Below are positions 19,914-27,688 of a stretch of DNA of 64,000 nucleotides, one piece after another. The DNA lies in contig NZ_CP132938.1 in the NCBI RefSeq assembly GCF_040358255.1, forward strand, positions 3,906,001-3,970,000, in the 5' to 3' direction. Each line of letters begins with the position of its first letter. The stretch's first letter is position 1. This DNA is from Tunturibacter gelidoferens. GTDB lineage: Bacteria > Acidobacteriota > Terriglobia > Terriglobales > Acidobacteriaceae. Position numbers and translations under genes: made by a program. The notes below the pieces were generated by a model. The model saw only the letters and a list, made by a program, of their open reading frames with translations. It made no database searches and was not told the DNA's origin.

Positions 19914-21482
19914 CTATTTCGACTCCCCAGTGAGTTTTGCCAAACTCATCCAATGGCGTGGATGTGGCACGCGGCCCTGTCGAATTTCGCCTGCATAGCC
20001 TCGCGAAACTGCAAGTTGGCGCGTTATCTCGCTGCAAGATAGAGAAGAGATTTGCGGCTGAACCTTCTCGGCATAGAACTCTGCCGTCAGCCAGGATGGT
20101 TGATCTGAAGGTGACCATTCCCGGATATTTGTTTGATTCGCAATCTGTGTCTTGGACCGCTTACCTTGCGCATTAGATGAATGAGAAACGACGCGACCCT
20201 CTGTTGCGACTTTTGTAAGCCGCTGCTTCGACTCTTCAACTGAACAGCCTCTGCACTTCTCATTTGCATTGATGATAGGACTGCCGCAGTCACTACAAAC
20301 GTTCTGCAGGGCCATCGGGTTCTTTGACGCCACAAACGGATTTCCGCCTCGGATGTCACGCTTGTGGTTCTGTGTCAGTCGAGTGGCCGGAGTCGCTCGA
20401 CGTGTTTTGGTCGTTGACGCAATTTCCTTCACAGTCCACTCAGCAACTGGAGCTACTAAGCGAGCCCAAGTCGAAGTCGTTTCCGCAAGTTGACTTGCCA
20501 GGTCTGCCATCAAACGACAATTTCCGTTGCGCTCTTCGAAGAACCAGGTTCTCTTGAGAGGCTGTTTCAAAATTCGCCTGAGAACATAGGCATCCACATC
20601 CGGCCGGATAACCTCCATTAGATCGCACGCCAGGCTGTCTCGGTTGATTGTATCCATGTGCAAAACTCCCATCTCTGGATCAAGTCCAAGAGCCGCAACA
20701 GCGAGACGACACTCCGTCTCCAACAGCGCATAGAGATAGTTCAGGATCGCGTTGACGGGATTTACCGCGAGTCGAGAAGATCCTGAAAGGGCAGACGCGC
20801 GCGAGCCAAACTTTCGCCAGTGTTCCGGTACGCGAGTCAACTCTTTATCTGGGAATTTGACCGGGACTGTGCGCCAAGCTTTCCAATAGATTTTGGCTGC
20901 GCGTAACTCAACAGATCTGATCTCATCAAGCGTTTCGACTTCAGCCAATTCAGAGCGAATCTCCTTGATCTGTGCAGATACCGCTTCATCGTTTAGGAAG
21001 TCGTCCCCTGCTACGCGCTCTTGACCCGCAAGTTTTCGATCGATCAGTTCTCGACTGATCCGAAACGCTGCACCGGAATGATGGGCTAATGCTTGGGCGC
21101 GTCGTAAACGGATGTCCGACGGTCGAACCGGACCTGTTGTCGCAAGAACATCACCATTCCGCTCCAGCATCACGAACGATGCATTCTGATCGGCGAGCCA
21201 ACGTAAGGCTGCAAGTGATACAACGCCATCTGCGCCAATCACGACCAAGCGCTCAAGTCCGTGTCCGACTCGTGAAAAGCGCCCTTTGTAACGATCAGAG
21301 CCAACTCCATCTTCGATGATCAAGTGTCCGCGCTCAACGCGAACACTAGTGCCGTACCCATAGAGGACGATGACACCTCTTCGAGATCGCATCGAGGACG
21401 AGCTGATTTTGCTTGATTGCGAAACAAATTCGCTAGATTTGCGCAAGGGTGCCACTTGCGCTACGGTCACTGTAGCTGCCAT
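19914..21482 (-). CDS. cas1: Solo Cas1 homologue, probable casposase, with zinc-finger and HTH tail
   Basis: About 522 residues. Residues 30-330 are a Cas1 fold: 'VIVLYGYGTSVRVERGHL' N-terminal beta-domain, 'SVELRAAKIYWKAW' carrying the catalytic Glu (about 192), 'NPVNAILNYLYALLETE', 'GLDPEMGVLHMD' with the catalytic His (about 275), and 'RDSLACDLMEVIRPDVD' with the acidic pair (Asp 287/Glu 290). All metal ligands are kept. The C-terminal 190 residues are extra: a CxxC-CxxC zinc finger (about 396-413) and an HTH (about 475-517). No cas2, effector genes or CRISPR array occur in the window. Casposases insert and cut out transposon ends with this chemistry. ATG 21482 is chosen over GTG 21491. 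Confidence 0.88.
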   Translation of the reverse strand: MAATVTVAQVAPLRKSSEFVSQSSKISSSSMRSRRGVIVLYGYGTSVRVERGHLIIEDGVGSDRYKGRFSRVGHGLERLVVIGADGVVSLAALRWLADQNASFVMLERNGDVLATTGPVRPSDIRLRRAQALAHHSGAAFRISRELIDRKLAGQERVAGDDFLNDEAVSAQIKEIRSELAEVETLDEIRSVELRAAKIYWKAWRTVPVKFPDKELTRVPEHWRKFGSRASALSGSSRLAVNPVNAILNYLYALLETECRLAVAALGLDPEMGVLHMDTINRDSLACDLMEVIRPDVDAYVLRRILKQPLKRTWFFEERNGNCRLMADLASQLAETTSTWARLVAPVAEWTVKEIASTTKTRRATPATRLTQNHKRDIRGGNPFVASKNPMALQNVCSDCGSPIINANEKCRGCSVEESKQRLTKVATEGRVVSHSSNAQGKRSKTQIANQTNIREWSPSDQPSWLTAEFYAEKVQPQISSLSCSEITRQLAVSRGYAGEIRQGRVPHPRHWMSLAKLTGESK

Positions 21483-21561
21483 CGGAGTCACGTCTCCCTG
21501 GTGGTCAGGACTTATCGTTTGCTCGCAACAAGCGGTAAGTCCGTCTGTAAACCATATCTTA

Positions 21562-22143
21562 TCAGACAGATGCGACGTATTTACCTCTATCTGCCCAAAT
21601 CTTTTCGATCATCCGCTTTGACATCTTCCATTTCTGCGCGGCGCGTTGTTGGGCATCTCCTTTCGACACACCCTTCGCATGGAGCCCGATAATTTCAGCG
21701 CAGATTTTGCGGCATATTGCCTCGCTGGGCATCTTTGACTTTCTGCCACCGGTCCGCCGCTGAGGTAGAGCTTTTGTCAATTCTTGTGCCGCTAAACGGT
21801 GAGTGGGAAGAAATTCCTTGAACAGAAACTTGAAGAATTTTTCGATCTCTGGAACTGCTTCCTCAGGAAGACTGGCGAACACTGTGCTGAATTTTTCTCG
21901 GGTATCAATCATCCCTAGAATCTCGTAGTACTGCGTCGGATCGACAGTATCTCGCTCATTCGTCGAATATGCCTCTCTCGCAATCCTATGCATCCATGCC
22001 GCAGGCGATGTGCTCTTGTCTAGAAACTGCGGACGTAGAACTGCGATAGCTTCCTCGTAGCTCTTCGTGCCACTCATTCGACAAAAGAGCTCAACTACTT
22101 GATCGAGCATCGGTTTAAATTTCTTCTGTGTTTCTAGTTCCAT
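21562..22143 (-). CDS. Putative DNA-binding protein of the casposon-like element
   Basis: 193 residues from ATG 22143, upstream of cas1 on the same strand with a 79-bp gap. The family is not recognised. The N-terminal two-thirds is helical and acidic ('MLDQVVELFCRMSGTKSYEEAIAVLRPQF'). The basic C-terminus (GGRKSKMPSEAICRKICAEI ... KGVSKGDAQQRAAQKWKMSKRMIEKIWADRGKY) reads as a helix-turn-helix with a recognition helix at SKRMIEKIW. It could be a regulator or a transposition accessory factor. Confidence 0.6.
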   Translation of the reverse strand: MELETQKKFKPMLDQVVELFCRMSGTKSYEEAIAVLRPQFLDKSTSPAAWMHRIAREAYSTNERDTVDPTQYYEILGMIDTREKFSTVFASLPEEAVPEIEKFFKFLFKEFLPTHRLAAQELTKALPQRRTGGRKSKMPSEAICRKICAEIIGLHAKGVSKGDAQQRAAQKWKMSKRMIEKIWADRGKYVASV

Positions 22144-22236
22144 TTCGCAACAACTGCCCCCGACCAGTTTAGGCGAAATTTCGTCATAACTCTCACGGGA
22201 TTGTATCGGCGGATCTCGTAGGGCAGAATCCGCACA

Positions 22237-22866
22237 ATGAAACGTAAACCTCAGAAGCAACCAAGTTCTACGAAGAAGGCCACGCCCTCGCTCAATCGCC
22301 CCCCACGGGCTGCGAAGTCGAGGCCAAAAGCTAAGGGACTTCCCAGCAATTCGCGAGCGAAAGCGAGGCTCGCTGCTCCTCGCACGGAAGCCCAGTATCT
22401 AGCCAAACCAGAAAGATTCAAGGATACCTGGGACCAAGTCCTTGGCGTGGTCTCAAAGATGCGACGCGAAAAGGTGTCGCTCACCCAAGCGTCGCGCGAC
22501 GCTGGCATCAGCCCACGTACCGTAACCAGGTGGGGCAAAACAGCGCTGCAAAAACAGAAGAACGGCAAATACGCGGCTAAGAAATCAGACAGTCTGCTGC
22601 GACTGGTCATGATCCCGACACCTGACGGAAAGCGCGACATTGCAGTGAGGGGTTCTAAACAGGTGACGCTGCTTGCAGAGTATTGGAACGCGCTCCATCG
22701 CTACTTGCAGACTGGCGATGCATCGCGACTCAAGAAGTTCCAGGGCAAGTACATCAGAGATGCGAATGGCGTGGACATTCCGCTGTCGGTCGATCTCAGT
22801 GCATTGAACCGATTGGGGTCCGCTGGTGTTTTGTCGTTTGAATCCCTGTACGCGAGGACCACATGA
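22237..22866 (+). CDS. Basic helix-turn-helix protein, first gene of the HNH-polymerase operon
   Basis: 209 residues. The first 50 are very rich in Lys, Arg, Pro and Ser (KRKPQKQPSSTKKATPSLNR), suggesting nonspecific DNA contact. Residues 78-95 (VSLTQASRDAGISPRTVTRW) form a clear HTH with recognition helix SPRTVTRW. The C-terminal half has no recognised domain. It diverges from the 21562-22143 gene across 93 bp, and its stop overlaps the start of the next gene by 4 bases (ATGA), so it is co-translated with the HNH gene and polB. Confidence 0.65.
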   Translation: MKRKPQKQPSSTKKATPSLNRPPRAAKSRPKAKGLPSNSRAKARLAAPRTEAQYLAKPERFKDTWDQVLGVVSKMRREKVSLTQASRDAGISPRTVTRWGKTALQKQKNGKYAAKKSDSLLRLVMIPTPDGKRDIAVRGSKQVTLLAEYWNALHRYLQTGDASRLKKFQGKYIRDANGVDIPLSVDLSALNRLGSAGVLSFESLYARTT

Positions 22867-23354
22867 AAAATATGCAGCCGCAACCAAACCCAATCAAGGC
22901 CTACCAACGCAAGTCGACTGCTGCGCGCCGTGTAGGAAAAAATACTCGCTGCACGTGCGGGGAGACACGAATTGAAGCTCTCGTAGGAAGTAGTGGTATC
23001 TGCATTGAATGTCATCGTAAGGCAACGGGACGTTCTATCTACGATAAACATCACGTTGCCGGAAAGGCGAACAGTGATATCACGGTGAAAATACCGGCAA
23101 AAGATCATTGGGCGATATTGAGCGTGGCCCAATACGACTGGCCTAAAGAGACGCTCGAAAACCCTACGGGCTGTCCGCTGCGAGCTACAGCGGCATGCAT
23201 TAGGGGATTCATCGACACGGTTCGTTACCTAATGGAGAGTTTGTTGCATTGGATCACCGATTTGCTGGAGATGCTCAGCGCACTTCTAGTCGAACGGCTA
23301 GGACCAGACTGGTGGTTAGGAACACCGATATCTCAATTTGCCAGGAAAGGATAA
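22863..23354 (+). CDS. HNH-type nuclease candidate of the casposon-like element
   Basis: 163 residues. CTCGE (Cys30, Cys32) and CIECH (Cys47, Cys50) form a four-Cys zinc knuckle, followed by DKHHVAGKANSDITVKIPAK with His63-His64, Asn70 and a later DH (81-82). This is the His-Asn-His arrangement of a beta-beta-alpha-metal nuclease. The C-terminal third (GFIDTVRYLMESLLHWITDL) is a hydrophobic or amphipathic helix, unusual for a free nuclease. HNH genes are a common casposon companion. It overlaps the preceding gene by 4 bases and ends 6 bases before polB. Confidence 0.7.
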   Translation: MKNMQPQPNPIKAYQRKSTAARRVGKNTRCTCGETRIEALVGSSGICIECHRKATGRSIYDKHHVAGKANSDITVKIPAKDHWAILSVAQYDWPKETLENPTGCPLRATAACIRGFIDTVRYLMESLLHWITDLLEMLSALLVERLGPDWWLGTPISQFARKG

Positions 23355-23360
23355 GACCAA

Positions 23361-26300
23361 ATGTCACAAATTACATCACTCCCGATAGCAGTGCGCGTAT
23401 TTCCGGAGATTGAAACTTCCGCAACCGAAGTTCCACGAGCAGCGACCCAGAGGCACAAGACGTGGAGAAGGCCCGACGCCATGCTGGTTTTCGATACGGA
23501 GACCCGCATTGATGCCACTCAACGACTGACATTTGGAAGCTATCGATTCATTTTGGGCGGGGAGTGTCAGGAAGAGGGATTATTCTTCCCGAACGATTTA
23601 CCAGACCAGGACCGCAAAGTTCTTGAACGCTACGCTGCGGAGCACCCAGCAGAAGCCGCCAATAAAGAACTGAAGCTGCTTAGTTTGCAGCAGTTTCTTT
23701 CGAAGTTTTTTCAGGCTGTCTACAAGGGCCGCTGCCTTCTGGTCGGCTTTAATCTTCCGTTCGACCTGGCGCGGATCTCTCGCGACGCCACCGCAGCGCG
23801 TGGTCGGTTCGCTGGGGGCTTCTCCCTGGGACTCTGGTCCTATATTGATGAGTCCGGCAATGAACTCGAAGACCGGTTCAGGCCAAGGGTGGGTATAAAA
23901 CACATTGATGGAAAACGAGCTCTCAAGGGATTCACTGCTCGCAACGGATGCGATCTTTCGGATCTCATTCCTGATGGATCGCCAACCGGTGACCCTGAGG
24001 AAGGATATAAATTTCGTGGGCATTTTCTGGATTTGAGAACGTTGGCCTTCGCTTTAACGGATCGGGGATATTCTCTGGCCGATGCGTGCAAAGCATTCGA
24101 AGTTGAACACGGAAAGCAACATGCCGAACACAATGGTGAAATTACAAGCGAATACATCGACTACAATCGGCGAGACGTTTTGGCCACGGCAGAATTGGCG
24201 GAAAAGCTGCTTACGGAGTTCGATAAACATCCGATAGAGCTGCAGCCAACAAAGGCATATTCACCAGCTTCGATTGGTAAAGCTCACCTGCAAGCAATGG
24301 GAATAAGGCCAATTTTGGAGCGACAGCCCGATTTTCCGAAGAAATATCTCGGGTTCGCTCAATCCGCGTTTTTTGGTGGACGCACCAGCGCACATATTAG
24401 AAAAACTCCAGTACCGGTGGTTTATACCGATTTTCTTTCGATGTATCCAACCGTGAATATCAATATGGGTCTCTGGGAATTCGTGACGGCTCGGGAAATC
24501 ACAATTGATGCCCACTGCGAAAAGGAAATAACAGATTTCCTTAATTGCGTTTCGGCTGATCACTTATTTAATCCGGATACCTGGAAAAATCTCGCGGCGT
24601 TTGTCCAAATAATCCCCGACGGCGATATTCTGCCTTCCAGAAGCAAATACGCCACTGCAAGCAATGATTGGCAGGTCGGCGTAAATCACATCTACAGCGA
24701 CGTAGAGAACTCGACTGCGCTCTGGTTTGCATTACCTGATGTCGTTGCGTCCGTGATTATAACTGGCCGCGTTCCGAAGATCGTCGCTGCCTTTCGGTTG
24801 AAGGCGAAGGGCAAATCTAAGGGACTAAATCCAATTACTCTCCGCAAGGTGATCAAGGTTGATCCTCGCCATCAGGATCTCTTCAAGGTCGTCATTGAGG
24901 AGCGCAAAAGATTGGATTTTGGTACCGACATGTCAAAGTCTGAAAAGAGTCGCCTGGACAAAGCACTCAAAGTGCTCGCGAATTCCACAAGCTACGGCAT
25001 TTACGCGGAGATGAACCGGCAGGAATCGGATGAGAAGGTAGATGTCCTTTGTCACGGTATTGATCCAGAGCCGTTTACCTGCAAGGTCAAACATCCAGAG
25101 ATCCCGGGCAAATATTGTTTCCCACCCCTTGCTGCTCTGATTACAAGCGCTGCACGGCTCATGCTGTCCCTGCTGGAGCATTGCGTGTCCGAGAAAGGAG
25201 GAACGTATGCGATGGAAGATACCGACTCGATGGCAATCGTGGCAACAGAGCGCGGCGGACTCATTCCGTGTCCAGGCGGATCGTATCTAAAAGATGGCCA
25301 GCCCGCGATCAAAGCCCTCTCGTGGAAAGAGGTTGAAGGAATTGCTAAGCGGTTTGAGGCTCTCAACCCTTACGATCGGGATGCTATACCCGGATCAGTC
25401 CTGAAAATCGAAGGCGACAACTTCGATCCGAAAACAGGCAAGCAGCGGCAACTTTACTGCTTTGCCATCTCCGCGAAACGGTACGCCCTGTTCCTCAAAG
25501 ACAAACATGGAAAACCGGAACTGCTTCGGAAAGATGTCAACAACGACGAGGATAGATGGTCAGAACATGGTCTTGGGCATCTACTAAATCCAACCGATCT
25601 CGAAAGTGACGACCGGAAATGGGTAGGACAGGCGTGGCTCAATATGGTGCGCAACTCGCTGGGGATTCCCACAGGGAGTCTAGGATTCGAAGATCTGCTT
25701 GCTGTCGGCCGCGTCACCGTAAGTAGCCCCGCTGTCATCCGACCTCTGGCCAAGCTTAATGAGGGCGTACCCTATTCGGGACAGGTCAAGCCCTTCAATT
25801 TTTTGTTGACTTGCCACGTAAAGCCGTTCGGTCATCCTAAAGGAGCGGACCCTGAACACTTCCACCTCATAGCGCCATACAACAACAAGTCGTCTCAGTG
25901 GCTCAAGATGGATTGGATCGATCAGTATACGGGGGACAGTTATAGGATTACGACCTCCGGACACACAGGAAGCGCGCGAACGGCTTTGGTCAAAATGTAT
26001 GGGGACGTTCTTCGTGAATATGAATTTCACCCTGAATCGAAATGCGCAGATGCAACGGGAAATCCCTGTGACAAGCAGACAGTCGGATTGCTCCAACGTC
26101 GACACGTTCGCATCGATCAGATCAAATACATTGGCAAAGAATCCAATCATCTCGAAGATGTCGATGCGGGGGTCGTTCATTTCCAGGAAAGCGTCTACAC
26201 AGAATACGTCGACCCGAGTCGGGATGAGTGGAATACTAAGGTACTGCCTGCGATTAAATTGTTACCGTTGACCTACTTGGTCAATGAGAGTGGACTTTCC

Positions 26301-26393
26301 CGACGTGCACTGATGAATATTCGCGCAGGACGCAGCAAGCCCCATGCCAAGAATCAGGAGCGTTTACAGGCTATTTTCCGCAATGGTGCTTAA
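23361..26393 (+). CDS. polB: Family B DNA polymerase with 3'-5' exonuclease and C-terminal HTH
   Basis: 1010 residues with all core motifs: Exo I VFDTET (Asp45, Glu47), Exo II FNLPFD (Asn131, Asp135), Exo III YNRRD (Tyr268, Asp272); motif A YTDFLSMYPT (Asp357), motif B KVLANSTSYG (Lys537 to Gly546) and motif C MEDTDS (Asp620, Asp622). It should be an active proofreading polymerase. The A-to-B distance of about 180 residues is long and may hold an insertion. The last 45 residues form an HTH (SGLSRRALMNIRAGRSKPH) like the Cas1 tail. An AGGAAAGG ribosome site precedes the ATG. It is too divergent from chromosomal Pol II to be the cell's own enzyme, and its context fits a self-replicating transposon. 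Confidence 0.92.
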   Translation: MSQITSLPIAVRVFPEIETSATEVPRAATQRHKTWRRPDAMLVFDTETRIDATQRLTFGSYRFILGGECQEEGLFFPNDLPDQDRKVLERYAAEHPAEAANKELKLLSLQQFLSKFFQAVYKGRCLLVGFNLPFDLARISRDATAARGRFAGGFSLGLWSYIDESGNELEDRFRPRVGIKHIDGKRALKGFTARNGCDLSDLIPDGSPTGDPEEGYKFRGHFLDLRTLAFALTDRGYSLADACKAFEVEHGKQHAEHNGEITSEYIDYNRRDVLATAELAEKLLTEFDKHPIELQPTKAYSPASIGKAHLQAMGIRPILERQPDFPKKYLGFAQSAFFGGRTSAHIRKTPVPVVYTDFLSMYPTVNINMGLWEFVTAREITIDAHCEKEITDFLNCVSADHLFNPDTWKNLAAFVQIIPDGDILPSRSKYATASNDWQVGVNHIYSDVENSTALWFALPDVVASVIITGRVPKIVAAFRLKAKGKSKGLNPITLRKVIKVDPRHQDLFKVVIEERKRLDFGTDMSKSEKSRLDKALKVLANSTSYGIYAEMNRQESDEKVDVLCHGIDPEPFTCKVKHPEIPGKYCFPPLAALITSAARLMLSLLEHCVSEKGGTYAMEDTDSMAIVATERGGLIPCPGGSYLKDGQPAIKALSWKEVEGIAKRFEALNPYDRDAIPGSVLKIEGDNFDPKTGKQRQLYCFAISAKRYALFLKDKHGKPELLRKDVNNDEDRWSEHGLGHLLNPTDLESDDRKWVGQAWLNMVRNSLGIPTGSLGFEDLLAVGRVTVSSPAVIRPLAKLNEGVPYSGQVKPFNFLLTCHVKPFGHPKGADPEHFHLIAPYNNKSSQWLKMDWIDQYTGDSYRITTSGHTGSARTALVKMYGDVLREYEFHPESKCADATGNPCDKQTVGLLQRRHVRIDQIKYIGKESNHLEDVDAGVVHFQESVYTEYVDPSRDEWNTKVLPAIKLLPLTYLVNESGLSRRALMNIRAGRSKPHAKNQERLQAIFRNGA

Positions 26394-26402
26394 GGGCATT
26401 TG

Positions 26403-26558
26403 ATGGACGCAATCGAACTTCTCAGTAATAAGCCAATTCACCCGCCGCTAACGAGTATTCCCTCAAGGTCGAATCGGCTCAGGCCGTGTTCGAAGTGTGG
26501 GGTGCGGTTTGGAACTCGGGATTTATGCTCCCATCTGCCGCCGTGCGACCAAGTATAA
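26403..26558 (+). CDS. Small zinc-finger protein downstream of polB (51 residues)
   Basis: A short reading frame begins 9 bases after the polB stop. It encodes MDAIELLSNKPIHPP at the start and PCSKCGVRFGTRDLCSHLPP in the second half, giving a CxxC...CxH...C set (Cys29, Cys32, Cys42, His44, Cys49) that could bind one zinc. Position and orientation suggest it is the last gene of the operon. No family was recognised, and a rival frame overlaps it, so coding status is moderate. Confidence 0.5.
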   Translation: MDAIELLSNKPIHPPLTSIPSRSNRLRPCSKCGVRFGTRDLCSHLPPCDQV

Positions 26559-26805
26559 AGAAAACACTAGGCGTGTCGTCCGGGGCATGGTAAAAAGAAT
26601 CGCTCCAATGAGTGATATTCATGGCCGATTTAATTATTTCGAAAAACCCCAGCCGGACCATGTAAGGCTACACAAAATGGTCGCAAGGTAGCTGCGGGAG
26701 ACACTCAGCAAACGGCCAATAACGCCGCCAGGGCGAGACCGAATGATTCCATTATGGCCCAGCGTCAACGGAAAACTGCAAACGGATCTCGCGATCAGCT
26801 TCGAT

Positions 26806-26826
26806 GAATCTACGCAGAATGAGACT
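26806..26826 (-). repeat. Candidate right terminal inverted repeat of the casposon-like element
   Basis: Read on the minus strand this is AGTCTCATTCTGCGTAGATT, the partner of the left repeat at 19850. The pair would define an element of about 6.98 kb that contains cas1, both HTH genes, the HNH gene, polB and the zinc-finger ORF and nothing else. The flanks do not show a convincing 14-bp duplication (only CTAGT is shared next to the TCTC ends). The spacer 26559-26805 holds no recognised gene. Confidence 0.35.
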
Positions 26827-26831
26827 AGTCA

Positions 26832-27488
26832 ATGGAAAATAAAGTCGGCTTCTGGAGAGGGTTTTATAACGTGATCTTCAGAGGCAAAGCAGCCATGTGG
26901 AATGGAATATTCGCTTTGCTCTTGGTCGTATTCACCTGCTTGTTGTATCGGGTTTCTGATCAGACTGCGGCCGCAAATGTCGCAACCCAACGTGCCTTCA
27001 TTTCGTTCTCCGGCGTAGGTGGGCAAAATATCAGTGACCCGACAGGGAAAACTCTAGTTGGTATGTCACTTTCTCCCGTGTGGCAGAATAGCGGTACAAC
27101 ACCAGGCCGAGACGCTATTTCTCAGGTCAATTGGCAGGTTTGGCCAACCGATATACCTGAGGGATTCACTTTCCCCGATAACTCAAGTGTTGAGAGGCGA
27201 AAGTTTGTCATAGGTCCCAAAACCCCTCTTGCCCTCCAGATGGGGGGAATCCCAATAGAGCAATTCGATCAGGTCCGGCAACGTAAGTTTAGGCTCTTCG
27301 TTTTTGGTTGGGTACGTTATCGCGACATCTTTCCTGACACTCCGGTTAGGCTCACCGAATTCTGTTCCGAGATCGTAAACATCGCAAGTACTAAGGCTGA
27401 CATGACCGATCCAACTAATAATTTCAGTTGGGCCGCTCAAGGGTGCCGAGAGTACAACTGCTATGACGAAGAGTGTCCGGACTATTAG
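26832..27488 (+). CDS. Single-pass membrane protein, unknown function
   Basis: 218 residues. A short cytoplasmic N-terminus is followed by one transmembrane helix (about residues 22-41, AMWNGIFALLLVVFTCLLY) and an extracytoplasmic domain of about 175 residues with four Cys near the end (CSE, GCREYNCYDEEC). No family was recognised. Proteins of this layout are frequent in bacterial accessory islands. It lies just outside the candidate right repeat of the casposon-like element, as first gene of the cargo region. Confidence 0.65.
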   Translation: MENKVGFWRGFYNVIFRGKAAMWNGIFALLLVVFTCLLYRVSDQTAAANVATQRAFISFSGVGGQNISDPTGKTLVGMSLSPVWQNSGTTPGRDAISQVNWQVWPTDIPEGFTFPDNSSVERRKFVIGPKTPLALQMGGIPIEQFDQVRQRKFRLFVFGWVRYRDIFPDTPVRLTEFCSEIVNIASTKADMTDPTNNFSWAAQGCREYNCYDEECPDY

Positions 27489-27688
27489 GCAAAGTTGAAA
27501 GAGCATCTCTAAACTTTGATGACATCTATTCTGCCCAGGTCAAAATATGACTTCGAAACGCCTACGCCCGCATGTAGTTCTCACGCTGAGCACCTGGCTC
27601 ACATGACAACTTGACCAAAATTACCGCAGTCCCGGGTGCATATGGCATAGTTCTATCGTCAGCATTTTAGCTTAGTGCCGAGGGTCCA

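Noticed and set aside
26497..26691. 64-codon frame overlapping the zinc-finger ORF
   Set aside because: It starts inside the zinc-finger ORF in another frame with no ribosome site and no recognisable features.
19680..26730. Alternative terminal repeat GAGTGTCGCCC / GAGTGTCTCCC
   Set aside because: The match is 10 of 11 bases but does not extend and lies at unequal distances from the gene block; a match this short is expected by chance.
19545..27000. CRISPR array expected beside cas1
   Set aside because: No regularly spaced repeats were found on either side of cas1 or anywhere in the window, and no cas2-like frame is present.
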